Notes: a model not told the origin generated them from the sequence alone. 64,000 nt of DNA from Streptomyces sp. NBC_01217 (GCF_035994185.1 NZ_CP108538.1:7443501-7507500), one strand, 5' to 3'. Shown: positions 45,954 to 55,268, numbered from the stretch's first letter. Numbers and translations: made by a program.

Positions 45954-46789
45954 GCCTGCGTACCAGCAGATCCGCACGCGCCGGACAGTACGCCGCCCTG
46001 CTCGGCTATCTGGTCTTCCTGGCGTTCCCGTTCCTGTGGCTGATCTCCACCGCCTTCAAACCGGCGCGCGAACTGGGCTCCCTGCACCCGACCTGGATCC
46101 CCGAGCATCCGACGCTGGACAACTTCCGCAAGGCGTTCGACGAACAACCACTGCCGCAGGCCGCCGCCAACTCGCTGATCGCCGCGCTCTGCGCCGCCGT
46201 CGTCGCGGTCCTCATCGCCACGCCCATGGCCTACGTCATGGCCCGCCACCGCTCCAGGCTCTCCGCGGCCACCTCCGGATGGGTCGTGGTCAGCCAGGCG
46301 TTCCCGTTCGTGCTGCTGATCATTCCGCTCTTCCTGATCCTGAAGCACCTCCATCTGATCAACACCCTGTGGGGGCTGATCATGGTGTACGTCGTCTGGG
46401 CGCTGCCCTTCGCGCTGTGGATGCTGGTGGGATACGTACGAGCCGTGCCCACCGAGCTCGAAGAGGCCGCCTCGGTCGACGGCGCGGGCAGGCTGCGGAC
46501 GCTCGTCTCGGTCACCGCCCCGCTGCTGGCCCCGGGCATCGTCGCCACCGCGCTCTTCGCGTTCATCACCGCATGGAACGAGTTCTTCTTCGCGCTCGTC
46601 CTGCTCAAGACACCGGAGAAGCAGACCTTGCCGGTCGTACTGACCCACTTCATCGGCGCGGAGGGCGCGGCCGACCTCGGACCGCTCGCCGCCGCCGCGT
46701 TCCTCGCGACCCTTCCCTCGCTCGTCGTCTTCGCGATCATCCAGCGGCGGATCACGGGCTCCATGCTGGCCGGGGCGGTGAAGAGCTGA
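45950..46789 (+). CDS. Sugar ABC transporter permease, MalG type
   Basis: A 279-residue permease overlapping the previous gene by 4 bases (ATGA). The start YLVFLAFPFLWLISTAFKPA and the EAA loop ELEEAASVDGAGRLRTLVSV are typical of MalG-type partners. It pairs with the MalF-type protein to form the channel. Confidence 0.94.
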   Translation: MSLRTSRSARAGQYAALLGYLVFLAFPFLWLISTAFKPARELGSLHPTWIPEHPTLDNFRKAFDEQPLPQAAANSLIAALCAAVVAVLIATPMAYVMARHRSRLSAATSGWVVVSQAFPFVLLIIPLFLILKHLHLINTLWGLIMVYVVWALPFALWMLVGYVRAVPTELEEAASVDGAGRLRTLVSVTAPLLAPGIVATALFAFITAWNEFFFALVLLKTPEKQTLPVVLTHFIGAEGAADLGPLAAAAFLATLPSLVVFAIIQRRITGSMLAGAVKS

Positions 46790-48087
46790 TGCGCGCACCC
46801 GTACGGACGGCGGCCGCCGCCGTGGCCACCGCGCTGGCCCTGCTGCTCACCGGCTGCGCGGGCACGGGCGACGGCAGGGACGGCAACGGGCGGATCGAGA
46901 TCGACTTCCAGTCGCTGGCCTGGCAGAAGGAGTCCGTCGACGCCAACAAGCAGCTGGTGAAGGAGTGGAACGAGACCCACCCCGACATCCACGTCAACTA
47001 CGTACAGGGCAGCTGGGACACCGTCCACGACCAGCTGCTCACCTCCTTCGAGGGCGACGAGGCGCCGGACGTCATCCATGACGCCTCCGACGACCTCGCC
47101 GACTTCGCGTACGGCGGCTACCTCGCCGATCTGCGCACTCTGCTGCCCGGCCGGCTGACCGCCGACATCCCGCAGCAGAGCTGGCGGACGACGACCTTCG
47201 GCGACGGCGTCTACGGAGTGCCGTTCCTCCAGGAGCCCCGCGTCCTGATAGCCAACACCGAAATCCTCAAGGAGTCGGGGGTCCGTATCCCGACTCCCGG
47301 CAGTCCCTGGAGCTGGACCGAGTTCCGGCAGGTGACCAAGGAGCTGACGGGCAAGGGGAGATACGGCGTGGCCTGGCCGCTCAAGGAGCCCGTATCCGTC
47401 ACCCTCAACCTCGGACTCTCCGCAGGCGGCCGGCTCTTCCACCCCGGAGCCGACGGCAAGGTGACCATCCGGGCGGAGGCGGGCGACCGGATCGTCCCCG
47501 GCACCATTCACGACCAGGTCAACACCGACCACAGCGCGGCCCGCACCGCGCTGGGCATGGGCGGCTCCGACACGCTCCCCGGATTCTTCGGCGGCAAGTA
47601 CGCGATGGTCCCGCTCGGCTTCTCCTACCGTCAGCAGGTCGTCGAGCAGGCTCCCGAGGGCTTCGAGTGGACGGTCCTGCCCGCTCCCGTCGGAAGCGGG
47701 GGCCTGGCCCAGGGCGTGAGCCCGCAGACCCTCTCGGTATCGGAGGCCAGCCCGCACAAGAAGGAGGCCGCGCAGTTCATCGACTTCCTGCTCCGGCCGC
47801 AGAACATGGTGCGCCTGGCCAAGGGTGACTGGATGCTCCCGACCGGCACCGCCGCCCTCGCGGACCCGGCCCTGCACACCGACAAGGACGGCTGGTCGAC
47901 CGGTGTCGCCGTGGCGAAGGAGCTCCGCCCGGCGCCCGCCCAGTCGGTCCGCGGCTACCCGGAATGGAAGGACAAGGTCGCCACACCCGCCCTCCAGGAG
48001 TACTACAGCGGGGCCATCGGCGAGGGGGAGCTGAGGAAGCGTCTGGTCGACGACGGGAACCGGGTGCTGGCCCGCTATCAGCGCTGA
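46789..48087 (+). CDS. Sugar-binding lipoprotein of the ABC importer
   Basis: A 432-residue family 1 extracellular solute-binding protein. Lipoprotein signal with lipobox LLTGC (C23). The mature start [20 protein letters not shown] and the middle [18 protein letters not shown] are typical of this class. Start ATG 46789 shares one base with the permease stop (TGATG), so the genes are translationally coupled. No ATPase gene is present; Streptomyces sugar importers usually share the MsiK ATPase encoded elsewhere (family knowledge). Confidence 0.93.
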   Translation: MRAPVRTAAAAVATALALLLTGCAGTGDGRDGNGRIEIDFQSLAWQKESVDANKQLVKEWNETHPDIHVNYVQGSWDTVHDQLLTSFEGDEAPDVIHDASDDLADFAYGGYLADLRTLLPGRLTADIPQQSWRTTTFGDGVYGVPFLQEPRVLIANTEILKESGVRIPTPGSPWSWTEFRQVTKELTGKGRYGVAWPLKEPVSVTLNLGLSAGGRLFHPGADGKVTIRAEAGDRIVPGTIHDQVNTDHSAARTALGMGGSDTLPGFFGGKYAMVPLGFSYRQQVVEQAPEGFEWTVLPAPVGSGGLAQGVSPQTLSVSEASPHKKEAAQFIDFLLRPQNMVRLAKGDWMLPTGTAALADPALHTDKDGWSTGVAVAKELRPAPAQSVRGYPEWKDKVATPALQEYYSGAIGEGELRKRLVDDGNRVLARYQR

Positions 48088-48105
48088 GGCACCCGGAAAA
48101 CCATA

Positions 48106-48134
48106 TGGACGAGACGTCTCGTCTCGCCTACGGT
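48106..48134 (+). promoter_or_regulatory. Promoter of the glycosyltransferase gene
   Basis: TGGACG (48106-48111), 17 bases, TACGGT (48129-48134). ATG 48141 follows after 6 bases, so the transcript is probably leaderless. Confidence 0.7.
48108..48123. promoter_or_regulatory. 16-bp perfect palindrome, TetR-type operator
   Basis: GACGAGAC followed by GTCTCGTC is a perfect 16-bp palindrome. It overlaps the -35 hexamer and spacer of the glycosyltransferase promoter, where a bound repressor would block RNA polymerase. The GAGACGTCTC core is common among TetR-family operators in Streptomyces. No TetR gene is adjacent in the window. Confidence 0.75.
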
Positions 48135-48140
48135 CGGGGC

Positions 48141-49337
48141 ATGACGAATACCGAGCGCGCCCATGTCGCCATGTTCTCCATCGCCGCCCACGGGCACGTG
48201 AACCCGAGCCTGGAAATCATCCGGGAGCTCGTCGCCCGTGGGCACCGCGTCAGTTACGCCATCCCGGCCTCCTTCGCCGAGAAGGTCGCCGCCACCGGCG
48301 CACGGCCGGTGCTCTACACCTCGGTGCTGCCGACCGAGGAGGCCCCGGACGCCTGGGGCACCGAACTGATCGACAACCTCGAACCCTTCCTCGACGACGC
48401 CGTCCAGGCCCTGCCCCAGCTCATCAAGGCCTTCGAGGGGGACGAACCCGACCTCGTCCTGCACGACATCACCTCCTACCCGGCACGGGTCCTCGCCCAT
48501 CGCTGGGGCGTGCCCGCCGTCTCCCTCTCGCCCAACCTGGTCGCCTGGGACGGATACGAGGAGGAGGTCGGCGAGCCGATGACGGCCGAGCTGAAACGGT
48601 CCGAGCGCGGGCGGGCCTACTACCGGCGTTTCCAGGACTGGCTCAGCGAGAACGGGATCGACCGGCACCCGGACCCGTTCGTCGGCCGGCCGCCGCGGTC
48701 CGTCGTCCTGATCCCCGAGGTCCTCCAGCCGAACGCCGAACGCGTCGACAGAACGGTCCACACCTTCGTGGGCGCGTGTCAGGGCGACCGCGCCGACCAG
48801 GGGGAGTGGCAGCGCCCCGAGGGCGCGGAGAAGGTGCTGCTGGTTTCGCTCGGCTCGACCTTCACCGACCAGCCGGGGTTCTACCGCGACTGCGTCACCG
48901 CCTTCGGCGGTCTGCCCGGCTGGCATGTCGTGCTCCAGATCGGCGCCTGGGTCGACGCCGCCGAACTCGGCGACGTACCGGCCAATGTGGAGGTGCACTC
49001 CTGGGTGCCGCAGCTCTCCGTGCTGAAACAGGCGGACGCCTTCATCACCCATGCGGGCGCCGGGGGCAGTCAGGAGGGGCTCGCCACCGCCACCCCGATG
49101 GTCGCCGTGCCGCAGGCCGTGGATCAGTTCGGCAACGCCGACATGCTCCAGGCGCTCGGTGTCGCCCGCCACCTCCCGATGGCGGACGTGACGCCCGACT
49201 CGCTGCGGGCCGCCGTGCTCGGCCTGGTGAGTGACCCCCAGGTGGCGAAGAGGGCCGCGGCCGTGCGGGAACGGATGGCGGGGGAGGGCGGCATGAGGCA
49301 GGCGGCCGACCTCATCGAGGCCGAACTTCCCGGCTGA
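48141..49337 (+). CDS. Macrolide-type UDP-glycosyltransferase (MGT family)
   Basis: A 398-residue GT-B glycosyltransferase resembling OleD and MgtA, which inactivate macrolides by glucosylation. The N-terminal acceptor domain starts [20 protein letters not shown]. The nucleotide-sugar motif is [20 protein letters not shown] followed by [28 protein letters not shown] opens the C-terminal domain. It has its own leaderless promoter with a TetR-type palindrome, so expression is probably induced by a small molecule. Acceptor not proven by sequence. Confidence 0.93.
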   Translation: MTNTERAHVAMFSIAAHGHVNPSLEIIRELVARGHRVSYAIPASFAEKVAATGARPVLYTSVLPTEEAPDAWGTELIDNLEPFLDDAVQALPQLIKAFEGDEPDLVLHDITSYPARVLAHRWGVPAVSLSPNLVAWDGYEEEVGEPMTAELKRSERGRAYYRRFQDWLSENGIDRHPDPFVGRPPRSVVLIPEVLQPNAERVDRTVHTFVGACQGDRADQGEWQRPEGAEKVLLVSLGSTFTDQPGFYRDCVTAFGGLPGWHVVLQIGAWVDAAELGDVPANVEVHSWVPQLSVLKQADAFITHAGAGGSQEGLATATPMVAVPQAVDQFGNADMLQALGVARHLPMADVTPDSLRAAVLGLVSDPQVAKRAAAVRERMAGEGGMRQAADLIEAELPG

Positions 49338-49651
49338 CAGGAGGGGGCGGAATCAGGCCGTCTCCTCGTCCGCCCGAGCGCGATCGCCGGCTCCGCGTTC
49401 CCTCGTGCGAAGTGTGCGGGCCGCCGTTGCGGGAGCGGCAAGCCCCGTACGCGTGAAGGAGGTTGCGGTGCCTCTGCCCGACTTGGGTGCGGCTGGCCGG
49501 TTTCTTATTACGAAACCTTGTTGAGTAAGTCACAGCCGCATGAAGGCCTTGATCTGAGCGCGTCAATCGGCGAGGGTTTCGAGCCAACCCCCGGAGATTT
49601 TCCGGCCGGGGGTCAATCCCCCCACAAAGAATGACGAGGAGACCCCTCTTC
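49338..49651. other. About 310-bp gap before the subtilase
   Basis: No gene supported. The part from 49495 to 49560 is the least GC-rich and probably holds the protease promoter. An inverted repeat, CCCCCGG (near 49590) and CCGGCCGGGGG (near 49603), lies in the leader region. Confidence 0.5.
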
Positions 49652-50854
49652 ATGGCAGTTCACAAGCGCGCACGTCGGATCAAGCTGACCGCGGCGATAT
49701 CCGCAGTCGCCGCGACGGCCGGAGTCACCCTGCTGGGCACCTCCCTCGCCGGAGCCGCACCCGCCCCCGCGACGGGCACCGTCTACGGCGCGGACGCGGC
49801 GACCGCGGTCTCGGGCAGCTACATCGTGATGCTGGACCAGAAGGCCGACAAGGCGAAGCTCGCCGAGGAGTACGGCGGCAAGCTCAAGCGGAACTACAGC
49901 TCCGCCGTCAACGGCTTCTCCGCCAGCGGCCTTTCACTGGCCGAGGCCAAGCGCCTGGCGGCCGACCCGTCCGTCGCCAAGGTCGTCCAGAACAAGAAAT
50001 TCCACATCGACGCCACCCAGGACAACCCGCCGTCCTGGGGGCTGGACCGGATCGACCAGACCGAGACGGCCGGCGACAACGCGTACACCTACCCGGACAG
50101 CGCGGGCGAGGGCGTCACCGCGTACGTCATCGACACCGGTGTCCGTACCACGCACAACGAGTTCGAGGGCCGGGCCACCTCCGGCTACGACGCCATCGAC
50201 AACGACGACAGCGCCGACGACGGCAACGGCCACGGCACCCACGTGGCGGGCACGATCGCCGGTGCGACCTACGGGGTCGCCAAGAAGGCGAAGATCGTCG
50301 CCGTCCGCGTCCTGGACGACTCCGGATCCGGCACCACCGAGCAGGTCGTCGCGGGCATCGACTGGGTCACAGCCCATCACGAGGGCCCCTCGGTCGCCAA
50401 CATGAGCCTCGGCGGCGGTGCGGACGAGGCGCTCGACTCCGCGGTCCAGAAGGCCATCGCCTCCGGAGTCACCTTCGCGGTGGCCGCCGGAAACGAGTCC
50501 ACCGACGCGAGCGAGAACTCCCCGGCCCGCGTCCCGGAGGCCATCACGGTCGCCTCGTCCACGGTGGACGACGAGCAGTCGTCGTTCTCCAACTACGGCT
50601 CGGTCGTGGACATCTACGCCCCCGGATCGGACATCACCTCGTCCTGGAACGACAGCGACGACGGGTCCAACACCATCTCCGGTACGTCCATGGCGACCCC
50701 GCACGTCGTCGGCGCCGCCGCCGTCTACCTCGCCGGACACCCGGACGCCACCCCGGCGGAGGTCGCCACGGCGCTGACCGACGGGGCCACCCCCGACGCG
50801 ATCTCCGACGCGACCGAGGGCACGCCCAACAAGCTGCTGAAGGTCGTTGAGTAA
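49652..50854 (+). CDS. Secreted S8 family serine protease (proteinase K-like subtilase)
   Basis: A 400-residue preproprotein. Signal peptide (basic start, then AAISAVAATAGVTLLGTSLA with cleavage near AGAAPA), then an I9 inhibitor propeptide (SGSYIVMLDQKADKAKLAEE), then the catalytic domain. The triad is Asp in AYVIDTGVRT, His in GNGHGTHVAGTIAG and Ser in SGTSMATPHVVG; the oxyanion Asn is in VAAGNES. The sequence around WGLDRIDQ matches the aqualysin/proteinase K branch. ATG 49652 follows GAGGAGACC. No C-terminal domain. It digests extracellular protein after self-processing. Confidence 0.95.
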   Translation: MAVHKRARRIKLTAAISAVAATAGVTLLGTSLAGAAPAPATGTVYGADAATAVSGSYIVMLDQKADKAKLAEEYGGKLKRNYSSAVNGFSASGLSLAEAKRLAADPSVAKVVQNKKFHIDATQDNPPSWGLDRIDQTETAGDNAYTYPDSAGEGVTAYVIDTGVRTTHNEFEGRATSGYDAIDNDDSADDGNGHGTHVAGTIAGATYGVAKKAKIVAVRVLDDSGSGTTEQVVAGIDWVTAHHEGPSVANMSLGGGADEALDSAVQKAIASGVTFAVAAGNESTDASENSPARVPEAITVASSTVDDEQSSFSNYGSVVDIYAPGSDITSSWNDSDDGSNTISGTSMATPHVVGAAAVYLAGHPDATPAEVATALTDGATPDAISDATEGTPNKLLKVVE

Positions 50855-50964
50855 CCGGCCCACGCAGCCGTGACCGGGCAGCGGACGCCCGGCGCAACCT
50901 GAACGGCGGCCGCCGTGCCCTCCCCCACGGGGCGCGGCGGCCGCACTGCGTGGGGGGATCGTCC

Positions 50965-50970
50965 TATGGT
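50965..50970 (+). promoter_or_regulatory. -10 element of leaderless DUF1697 gene
   Basis: TATGGT lies 6 bases before ATG 50977. Confidence 0.55.
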
Positions 50971-50976
50971 GTGCCC

Positions 50977-51537
50977 ATGACGATGTACGCGGCGCTGTTG
51001 CGCGGGATCAATGTGAGCGGCCACAAGAAGGTTCCGATGGCCGAACTGCGCACACTGCTCACCGAACTGGGTCACCAGGACGTCCGCACCCATCTGCAGA
51101 GCGGCAACGCCGTCTTCAGCAGCACATCGGAGGACGAGAACGCACTCGCCGCCGAGCTGGAGCGGGCCATCGAGAACCGGTTCGGCTTCGCGGTCCCCTG
51201 CCTGGTCCGGGACGGCGCCTACCTCGCTGCAGTTGCCGCGGCCTGCCCGTTCCCCGCCGCCGAACTCGAAGGCAGGCAGCTGCACATCACCTACTACGGG
51301 CAGCCAGTCGACGCCGCACGCTTCGCCCCGGTCGACCCGGCGGACTTCCTCCCCGAGGAGTTCCGGCTCGGGGATCGCGCGCTCTACCTCTACGCCCCCG
51401 ACGGACTGGGCCGCTCCAGACTCGCCGACGCCCTGTCCCGGCCGGCCCTCACCAAGGGCGTCACCGCCACCACCCGCAACTGGAACACCGTGGTCAGGCT
51501 GGTGGAGATGACCGCACATGACGGAGCCCGCACATGA
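50977..51537 (+). CDS. DUF1697 domain-containing protein
   Basis: A 186-residue protein starting MTMYAALLRGINVSGHKKVP, the hallmark of DUF1697, with LTELGHQDVRTHLQSGNAVF and C-terminal KGVTATTRNWNTVVRLVEM. Biochemical role unknown. The ATG at 50977 fits the family start and a -10 box with 6-base spacing; in-frame codons further upstream are in the promoter. The next gene overlaps it by 4 bases. Confidence 0.92.
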   Translation: MTMYAALLRGINVSGHKKVPMAELRTLLTELGHQDVRTHLQSGNAVFSSTSEDENALAAELERAIENRFGFAVPCLVRDGAYLAAVAAACPFPAAELEGRQLHITYYGQPVDAARFAPVDPADFLPEEFRLGDRALYLYAPDGLGRSRLADALSRPALTKGVTATTRNWNTVVRLVEMTAHDGART

Positions 51538-51926
51538 CCGAACCTTCCCCCGGTGTGGCCGCGGCCATGGAGGGCGAGCTCCGCCTCCTGGACCCGCTGG
51601 TACGCGCCTCCGCCGAACTCCTCACCCAGGTGCTGCACCCCGACTACCGCGAGATCGACTCCGCAGGCCGCGTCTGGAACCGCGACACGATGATCGCCTC
51701 GCTCACCGCCGAGGACGCCCCGCGCCCCGGCCCGCTCACCGCGTCCCGGATGTGCGGAGAGCAGCTGGACGACGAATTCGTCCACCTCACCTACGACACC
51801 GAGACCAAGGGACACCTCGCCCACCGCAGCTCGCTGTGGCGGCTGACCGACACGGGCTGGGTGCTCTACTTCCACCAGGCCACACCGTTCGCCATGGCCG
51901 CCGACAGCGGTCCCGGGCAGGACTAG
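51534..51926 (+). CDS. NTF2-like (DUF4440-type) protein
   Basis: A 130-residue cone-shaped alpha+beta protein: helix ASAELLTQVLHPDYREIDSA, then GRVWNRDTMIASL and strands HRSSLWRLTDTGWVLYFHQA. This pattern is typical of DUF4440/SnoaL-like proteins, a fold used by small enzymes and binding proteins. It overlaps the DUF1697 gene by ATGA, so the two are translated together. It ends in a CTAG shared with the stop of the convergent aldo/keto reductase. Confidence 0.85.
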   Translation: MTEPSPGVAAAMEGELRLLDPLVRASAELLTQVLHPDYREIDSAGRVWNRDTMIASLTAEDAPRPGPLTASRMCGEQLDDEFVHLTYDTETKGHLAHRSSLWRLTDTGWVLYFHQATPFAMAADSGPGQD

Positions 51927-52789
51927 GACCCGAGCGCCTCCAGGCGGCTCATGTCCTCGGCGGACAGCCGGATCCGTCGCGCCCCGAGGTTCTCCGCCAG
52001 ATGGACGGGCGAACCGGTGCCCGGAGTCGGGCACAGCACGGGGGAGCGGTGCAGCAGCCACGCGAGGGCGATCTGCCCTCGGGTGGCACCGTGCCGATCG
52101 GCGACACCGTCGAGTGCCGCGGCTGCCTCACCGGTCAGCGCGCCGTTGGCCAGCGGGAACCAGGGCAGAAAGGCCAGGCCGTGGGCCTCGCACACCTTCA
52201 GCACCGCGTCCGACGCACGGTCGAGGAGATTGAACCGGTTCTGCACCGAGGCGATCCCGGTCAGGCAGAGAGCCTGCTCCAGCTGGTCGGCGGTGAGCGT
52301 GTCCAGACCGATGTACCGGATTTTGCCCTCCTGCCTCAGCTCATCCAAAGTGCCCAGCTGGTCGGCCATGGGCACCTGCGGGTCCAGCCGGTGCAGCTGA
52401 TAGAGGCCGATCCGGTCCGTGCGCAGCCGCCGCAGACTGGCCTCGCACATCGCCCGCAGCTGCTCGGGACGGCCCGCGATGTGCCAGGCGCTGTCGCCGG
52501 TGCGCACCACACCGCCCTTGGTCGCGATCACCAGATCCTCGCGATACGGGTGGAGCGCCTCGGCGACCAGCTCCTCGGCCAGCCCGGGACCGTAGTTGTC
52601 GGCGGTGTCGATGAGTGTGACACCCCGCTCGACGGCCGCCCGCAGCACGGCCACGGCATCCCGCCGCTCCCCGCGCGGCCCCCAGTATCCGGGGCCGGTC
52701 AGCTGGGCGGTGCCGTAACCGAGACGGCGTACGGGCAGCTCGCCACCGAGCAGGAACACCTCGGAGGCGGGGTGTGACGTGTCAGACAT
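51923..52789 (-). CDS. Aldo/keto reductase
   Basis: A 288-residue reductase. Tetrad residues lie in LIDTADNYGPG (Asp, Tyr), LVIATKGGVV (Lys) and LYQLHRLDPQ (His). ATG 52789 was chosen because TAGTGT lies 7 bases upstream, giving a leaderless start; the upstream ATG at 52819 would be inside or above the promoter. Convergent with the NTF2-like gene, sharing a CTAG. Confidence 0.9.
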   Translation of the reverse strand: MSDTSHPASEVFLLGGELPVRRLGYGTAQLTGPGYWGPRGERRDAVAVLRAAVERGVTLIDTADNYGPGLAEELVAEALHPYREDLVIATKGGVVRTGDSAWHIAGRPEQLRAMCEASLRRLRTDRIGLYQLHRLDPQVPMADQLGTLDELRQEGKIRYIGLDTLTADQLEQALCLTGIASVQNRFNLLDRASDAVLKVCEAHGLAFLPWFPLANGALTGEAAAALDGVADRHGATRGQIALAWLLHRSPVLCPTPGTGSPVHLAENLGARRIRLSAEDMSRLEALGS

Positions 52790-52796
52790 GACGGGA

Positions 52797-52802
52797 ACAC
52801 TA
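52797..52802 (-). promoter_or_regulatory. -10 element of leaderless aldo/keto reductase gene
   Basis: On the minus strand TAGTGT lies 7 bases before ATG 52789. Confidence 0.55.
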
Positions 52803-52901
52803 GTGGCAATCGGCGCCACAACCCCGCGTCCTATGCTGAGGTGTTGCCGGCCCTGCGGTGACCGGTGTTCTCAGCTGTGAGGCCGCGGAACGGGAGTCGG
52901 G

Positions 52902-53892
52902 ATGCGCTACATCATCGTCGGGGCGGGCGCCGTCGGCTGCGCCATCGGGGGACGGCTGTCCGAGGCCGGCCACGACGTCGTACTCGTCGCACGCGGTGCG
53001 CAGTACGAGGCGCTGCGCACCGGCGGGCTGCGGCTCGTCACACCCGACGGGCCCCGCACCCATCTGCTCCCCGTCGTCGACGGCCCCGAAGCACTGGACC
53101 TGACAGCGGACGACGTCCTCGTGCTCGCGGTGAAGACGCAGGACAGCACGGCCGCCCTCGACACCTGGAGCGTCCGGCCCGTCCGGGGCGGCTCCACGGC
53201 GGGGGAGCGGCTGCCGCTGGTCTGCGCGCAGAACGGGGTGGAGAGCGAACGCCTCGCACTGCGCCGCTTCCGGCATGTGCGTCTGGCTGCCCGCCACCTT
53301 CGTCGAACCCGGCGAGGTCTCCGCCGCCGGAACACCCCTGACCGGCATCCTGCACCTGGGCCGTTACCCCACCGGGACCGACGACACGGCCCGGCGGATC
53401 GCCGCCGACCTGGAGAAGTCGAAGATGCTCGCCCCGGTCGTGCCGGACGTGATGCGCTGGAAGTACGGCAAGCTGCTCGCCAACCTCGCCAACGCGATCG
53501 AGGCCGTCACCGGGCCGCTCACCGAACAGGACGCATCCGCCCTGTTCAAGCGGGCACTCGCCGAGGGCAGGGCCGTGCTCGCGGCCGCCGGGATCGATCC
53601 GGTCGGCCAGGAGGAACAGGCCGCGGTACGGGCCGGCAGGATCCGCTTCGAGCCCTTCGACGGCTCCCCGCGCGGCGGCGGTTCGTCCTGGCAGAGCCTC
53701 AGCCGGGGCACGGGCACGATCGAGGCCGACTACCTCAACGGCGAGATCGTGCTCCTCGGCCGTCTGCACGACGTGCCCACACCCGTCAACGACGTGCTGC
53801 AGCGCACCGCGGACACCTTCGCCCGCGAGCGCAGGCAGCCCGGCTCGATGTCCGTGTCCGAACTCCTCGCTCTCGTCGACGCCGTCTCCTGA
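52902..53892 (+). pseudogene. 2-dehydropantoate 2-reductase family gene broken by a frameshift
   Basis: The first 370 bp encode the NADPH-binding start MRYIIVGAGAVGCAIGGRLS through LPLVCAQNGVESERLALRRF. The rest of the protein continues in the +1 frame from about 53275: CVWLPATFVEPGEVSAAGTP, then MRWKYGKLLANLANAIEAVT with the conserved KxxxN(L)xN motif, to a TGA at 53890-53892. The two parts are complementary and together give a normal ketopantoate reductase-like protein. The break lies at GGCATGT near 53272. In relatives a short segment ending in Tyr-Gly comes before the CVWLP strand, so a deletion of 11 bp between GGCATGT copies would explain it (inference). Other KPR paralogues exist in streptomycetes, so loss may be tolerated; a sequencing error is also possible. 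Confidence 0.85.
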
Positions 53893-53948
53893 AGAAGCGG
53901 ATCCGGCCGCCGTCGCCTTTTTTCAATACCGGCCGCGGCGGCCCGCCC

Positions 53949-53954
53949 TAGCGT
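53949..53954 (+). promoter_or_regulatory. -10 element of leaderless TIGR03086-type gene
   Basis: TAGCGT lies 7 bases before ATG 53962. Confidence 0.55.
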
Positions 53955-53961
53955 GGGGCGC

Positions 53962-54546
53962 ATGAAGAACGAGCACGCTCACATGACCGAATGCGCCGCA
54001 GAGGCGGCCCGTATCGCCCGCTCCATCAGCAACGGACAGCTCGACACGGCCACCACGCCCTGCGGCGAGTGGGACCTGCGCGGGCTCATCAACCACTGGG
54101 TGCTCTACACCTCCCACGGCCTGGAACACCGCGCCCTGCGCAAGGACCTCCCCGACGAGCTCACCACCCGTGACTTCACCGCCGACGCCGACTGGGCGCA
54201 GAGTTACGCGGCACAACTGGACCGCGCCGTCGCCGCCTGGTCGGACCCGGCGGTCTGGGAGGGCGAGATCGACCTCGGGGGCTCGACCTCCCCGGCCTCC
54301 GAGATCGCCGCGATGCTCATCGAGGAGACCGTCCTGCACACCTGGGACGTGGCCCGCGCCGTCGGACAGGAGCTTCAGCTCTCCGACGCGGCGGCCGCCT
54401 ACGTTCTCGAAGTCATCGACCGCACCGCCGCGCTCTACCGGCAGTACAAGGGTTTCGCCGACGAGGTGACGGTCCCCGCTTCCGCGTCGGTGTTCGAACG
54501 GGCGCTGGCCCGCAGCGGGCGCGACCCGCACTGGACCGGGGCCTGA
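53962..54546 (+). CDS. TIGR03086-family metal-binding protein (mycothiol-type DinB fold)
   Basis: A 194-residue four-helix-bundle protein. TTPCGEWDLRGLINHWV and EETVLHTWDVARAVG provide the family histidines and cysteine for a metal site. The fold is shared with mycothiol-dependent maleylpyruvate isomerase and other mycothiol S-transferases. ATG 53962 is supported by TAGCGT at 7 bases. It is followed 68 bp later by a mycothiol-dependent nitroreductase-like gene. Confidence 0.88.
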   Translation: MKNEHAHMTECAAEAARIARSISNGQLDTATTPCGEWDLRGLINHWVLYTSHGLEHRALRKDLPDELTTRDFTADADWAQSYAAQLDRAVAAWSDPAVWEGEIDLGGSTSPASEIAAMLIEETVLHTWDVARAVGQELQLSDAAAAYVLEVIDRTAALYRQYKGFADEVTVPASASVFERALARSGRDPHWTGA

Positions 54547-54602
54547 AAGTGGCCCAGCCGACCGGGTGATGAATGGCCCGGGCCCGTATACCAATACCTG
54601 GC

Positions 54603-54608
54603 TAGGCT
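54603..54608 (+). promoter_or_regulatory. -10 element of leaderless DsbA-like gene
   Basis: TAGGCT lies 6 bases before ATG 54615. Confidence 0.55.
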
Positions 54609-54614
54609 CTTCGA

Positions 54615-55247
54615 ATGACCACTCACCGCACCCCGGGCACGGACAGGACCGTCGTCGACTTCTACTTCGACCCGGCCTGCCCGTTCGCCTGGATCACCTC
54701 CCGCTGGATGCTGGAGGTGGAACAGCAGCGCGACATCGATCTCCGTTTCCACGTCATGAGCCTCTACCTGCACAACATCGGCAACGAACTCCCCGACTGG
54801 TACCGGGAACTGGTCGACAAGTCGATCGGCCCGGTACGGGTCGCGGTCGCCGCGGCGGCCGGCCACGGCGACGGTGTGCTCCGCGATCTCTACACCGCGA
54901 TGGGCACCCGCATCCACCGGCAGAAGAACGAGGACTTCGACCAGGTCATCGCCCAGTCCCTCGCGGAACTCGCACTGCCCGCCGCGCTGGCCGACGCCGC
55001 CCACACGGAGACGCACGACGAGGCACTGCGGCTCAGCCACGACGCAGGAAAGGATCCGGAGGCGAAGGCCTACGTCGGTACGCCGACGATCCATGTCGAC
55101 GGCTCGGTCTGGTTCGGGCCGGTCCTGCGGGCCGTACCGCGCGGCGAGGAGGCGGCACGGATCTTCGACAGCTTCCGGGTACTCGCCGGGCACCCGGACC
55201 TCTTCGAACTCAAGCGGACCCGCACGGGCAGCCTGGACGTCGGCTGA
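54615..55247 (+). CDS. DsbA-fold protein, Rv2466c (mycothiol-dependent nitroreductase) family
   Basis: A 210-residue thioredoxin-fold protein with an inserted helical domain. [20 protein letters not shown] and [20 protein letters not shown] align with Mycobacterium Rv2466c, as do [19 protein letters not shown] and FELKRTRTG. Rv2466c has a CPWC active site; here it is CPFA, so the second cysteine is replaced by alanine. That implies a monothiol (mycothiol-mixed-disulfide) mechanism. ATG 54615 is leaderless. Confidence 0.88.
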   Translation: MTTHRTPGTDRTVVDFYFDPACPFAWITSRWMLEVEQQRDIDLRFHVMSLYLHNIGNELPDWYRELVDKSIGPVRVAVAAAAGHGDGVLRDLYTAMGTRIHRQKNEDFDQVIAQSLAELALPAALADAAHTETHDEALRLSHDAGKDPEAKAYVGTPTIHVDGSVWFGPVLRAVPRGEEAARIFDSFRVLAGHPDLFELKRTRTGSLDVG

Positions 55248-55268
55248 CGGGGAGGAAGGGGGAGCGGG

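Noticed and set aside
46036..46788. Upstream extension of the sugar-binding protein frame
   Set aside because: The frame is open upstream but overlaps the MalG-type permease in another frame. The lipoprotein signal and coupled ATG at 46789 mark the real start.
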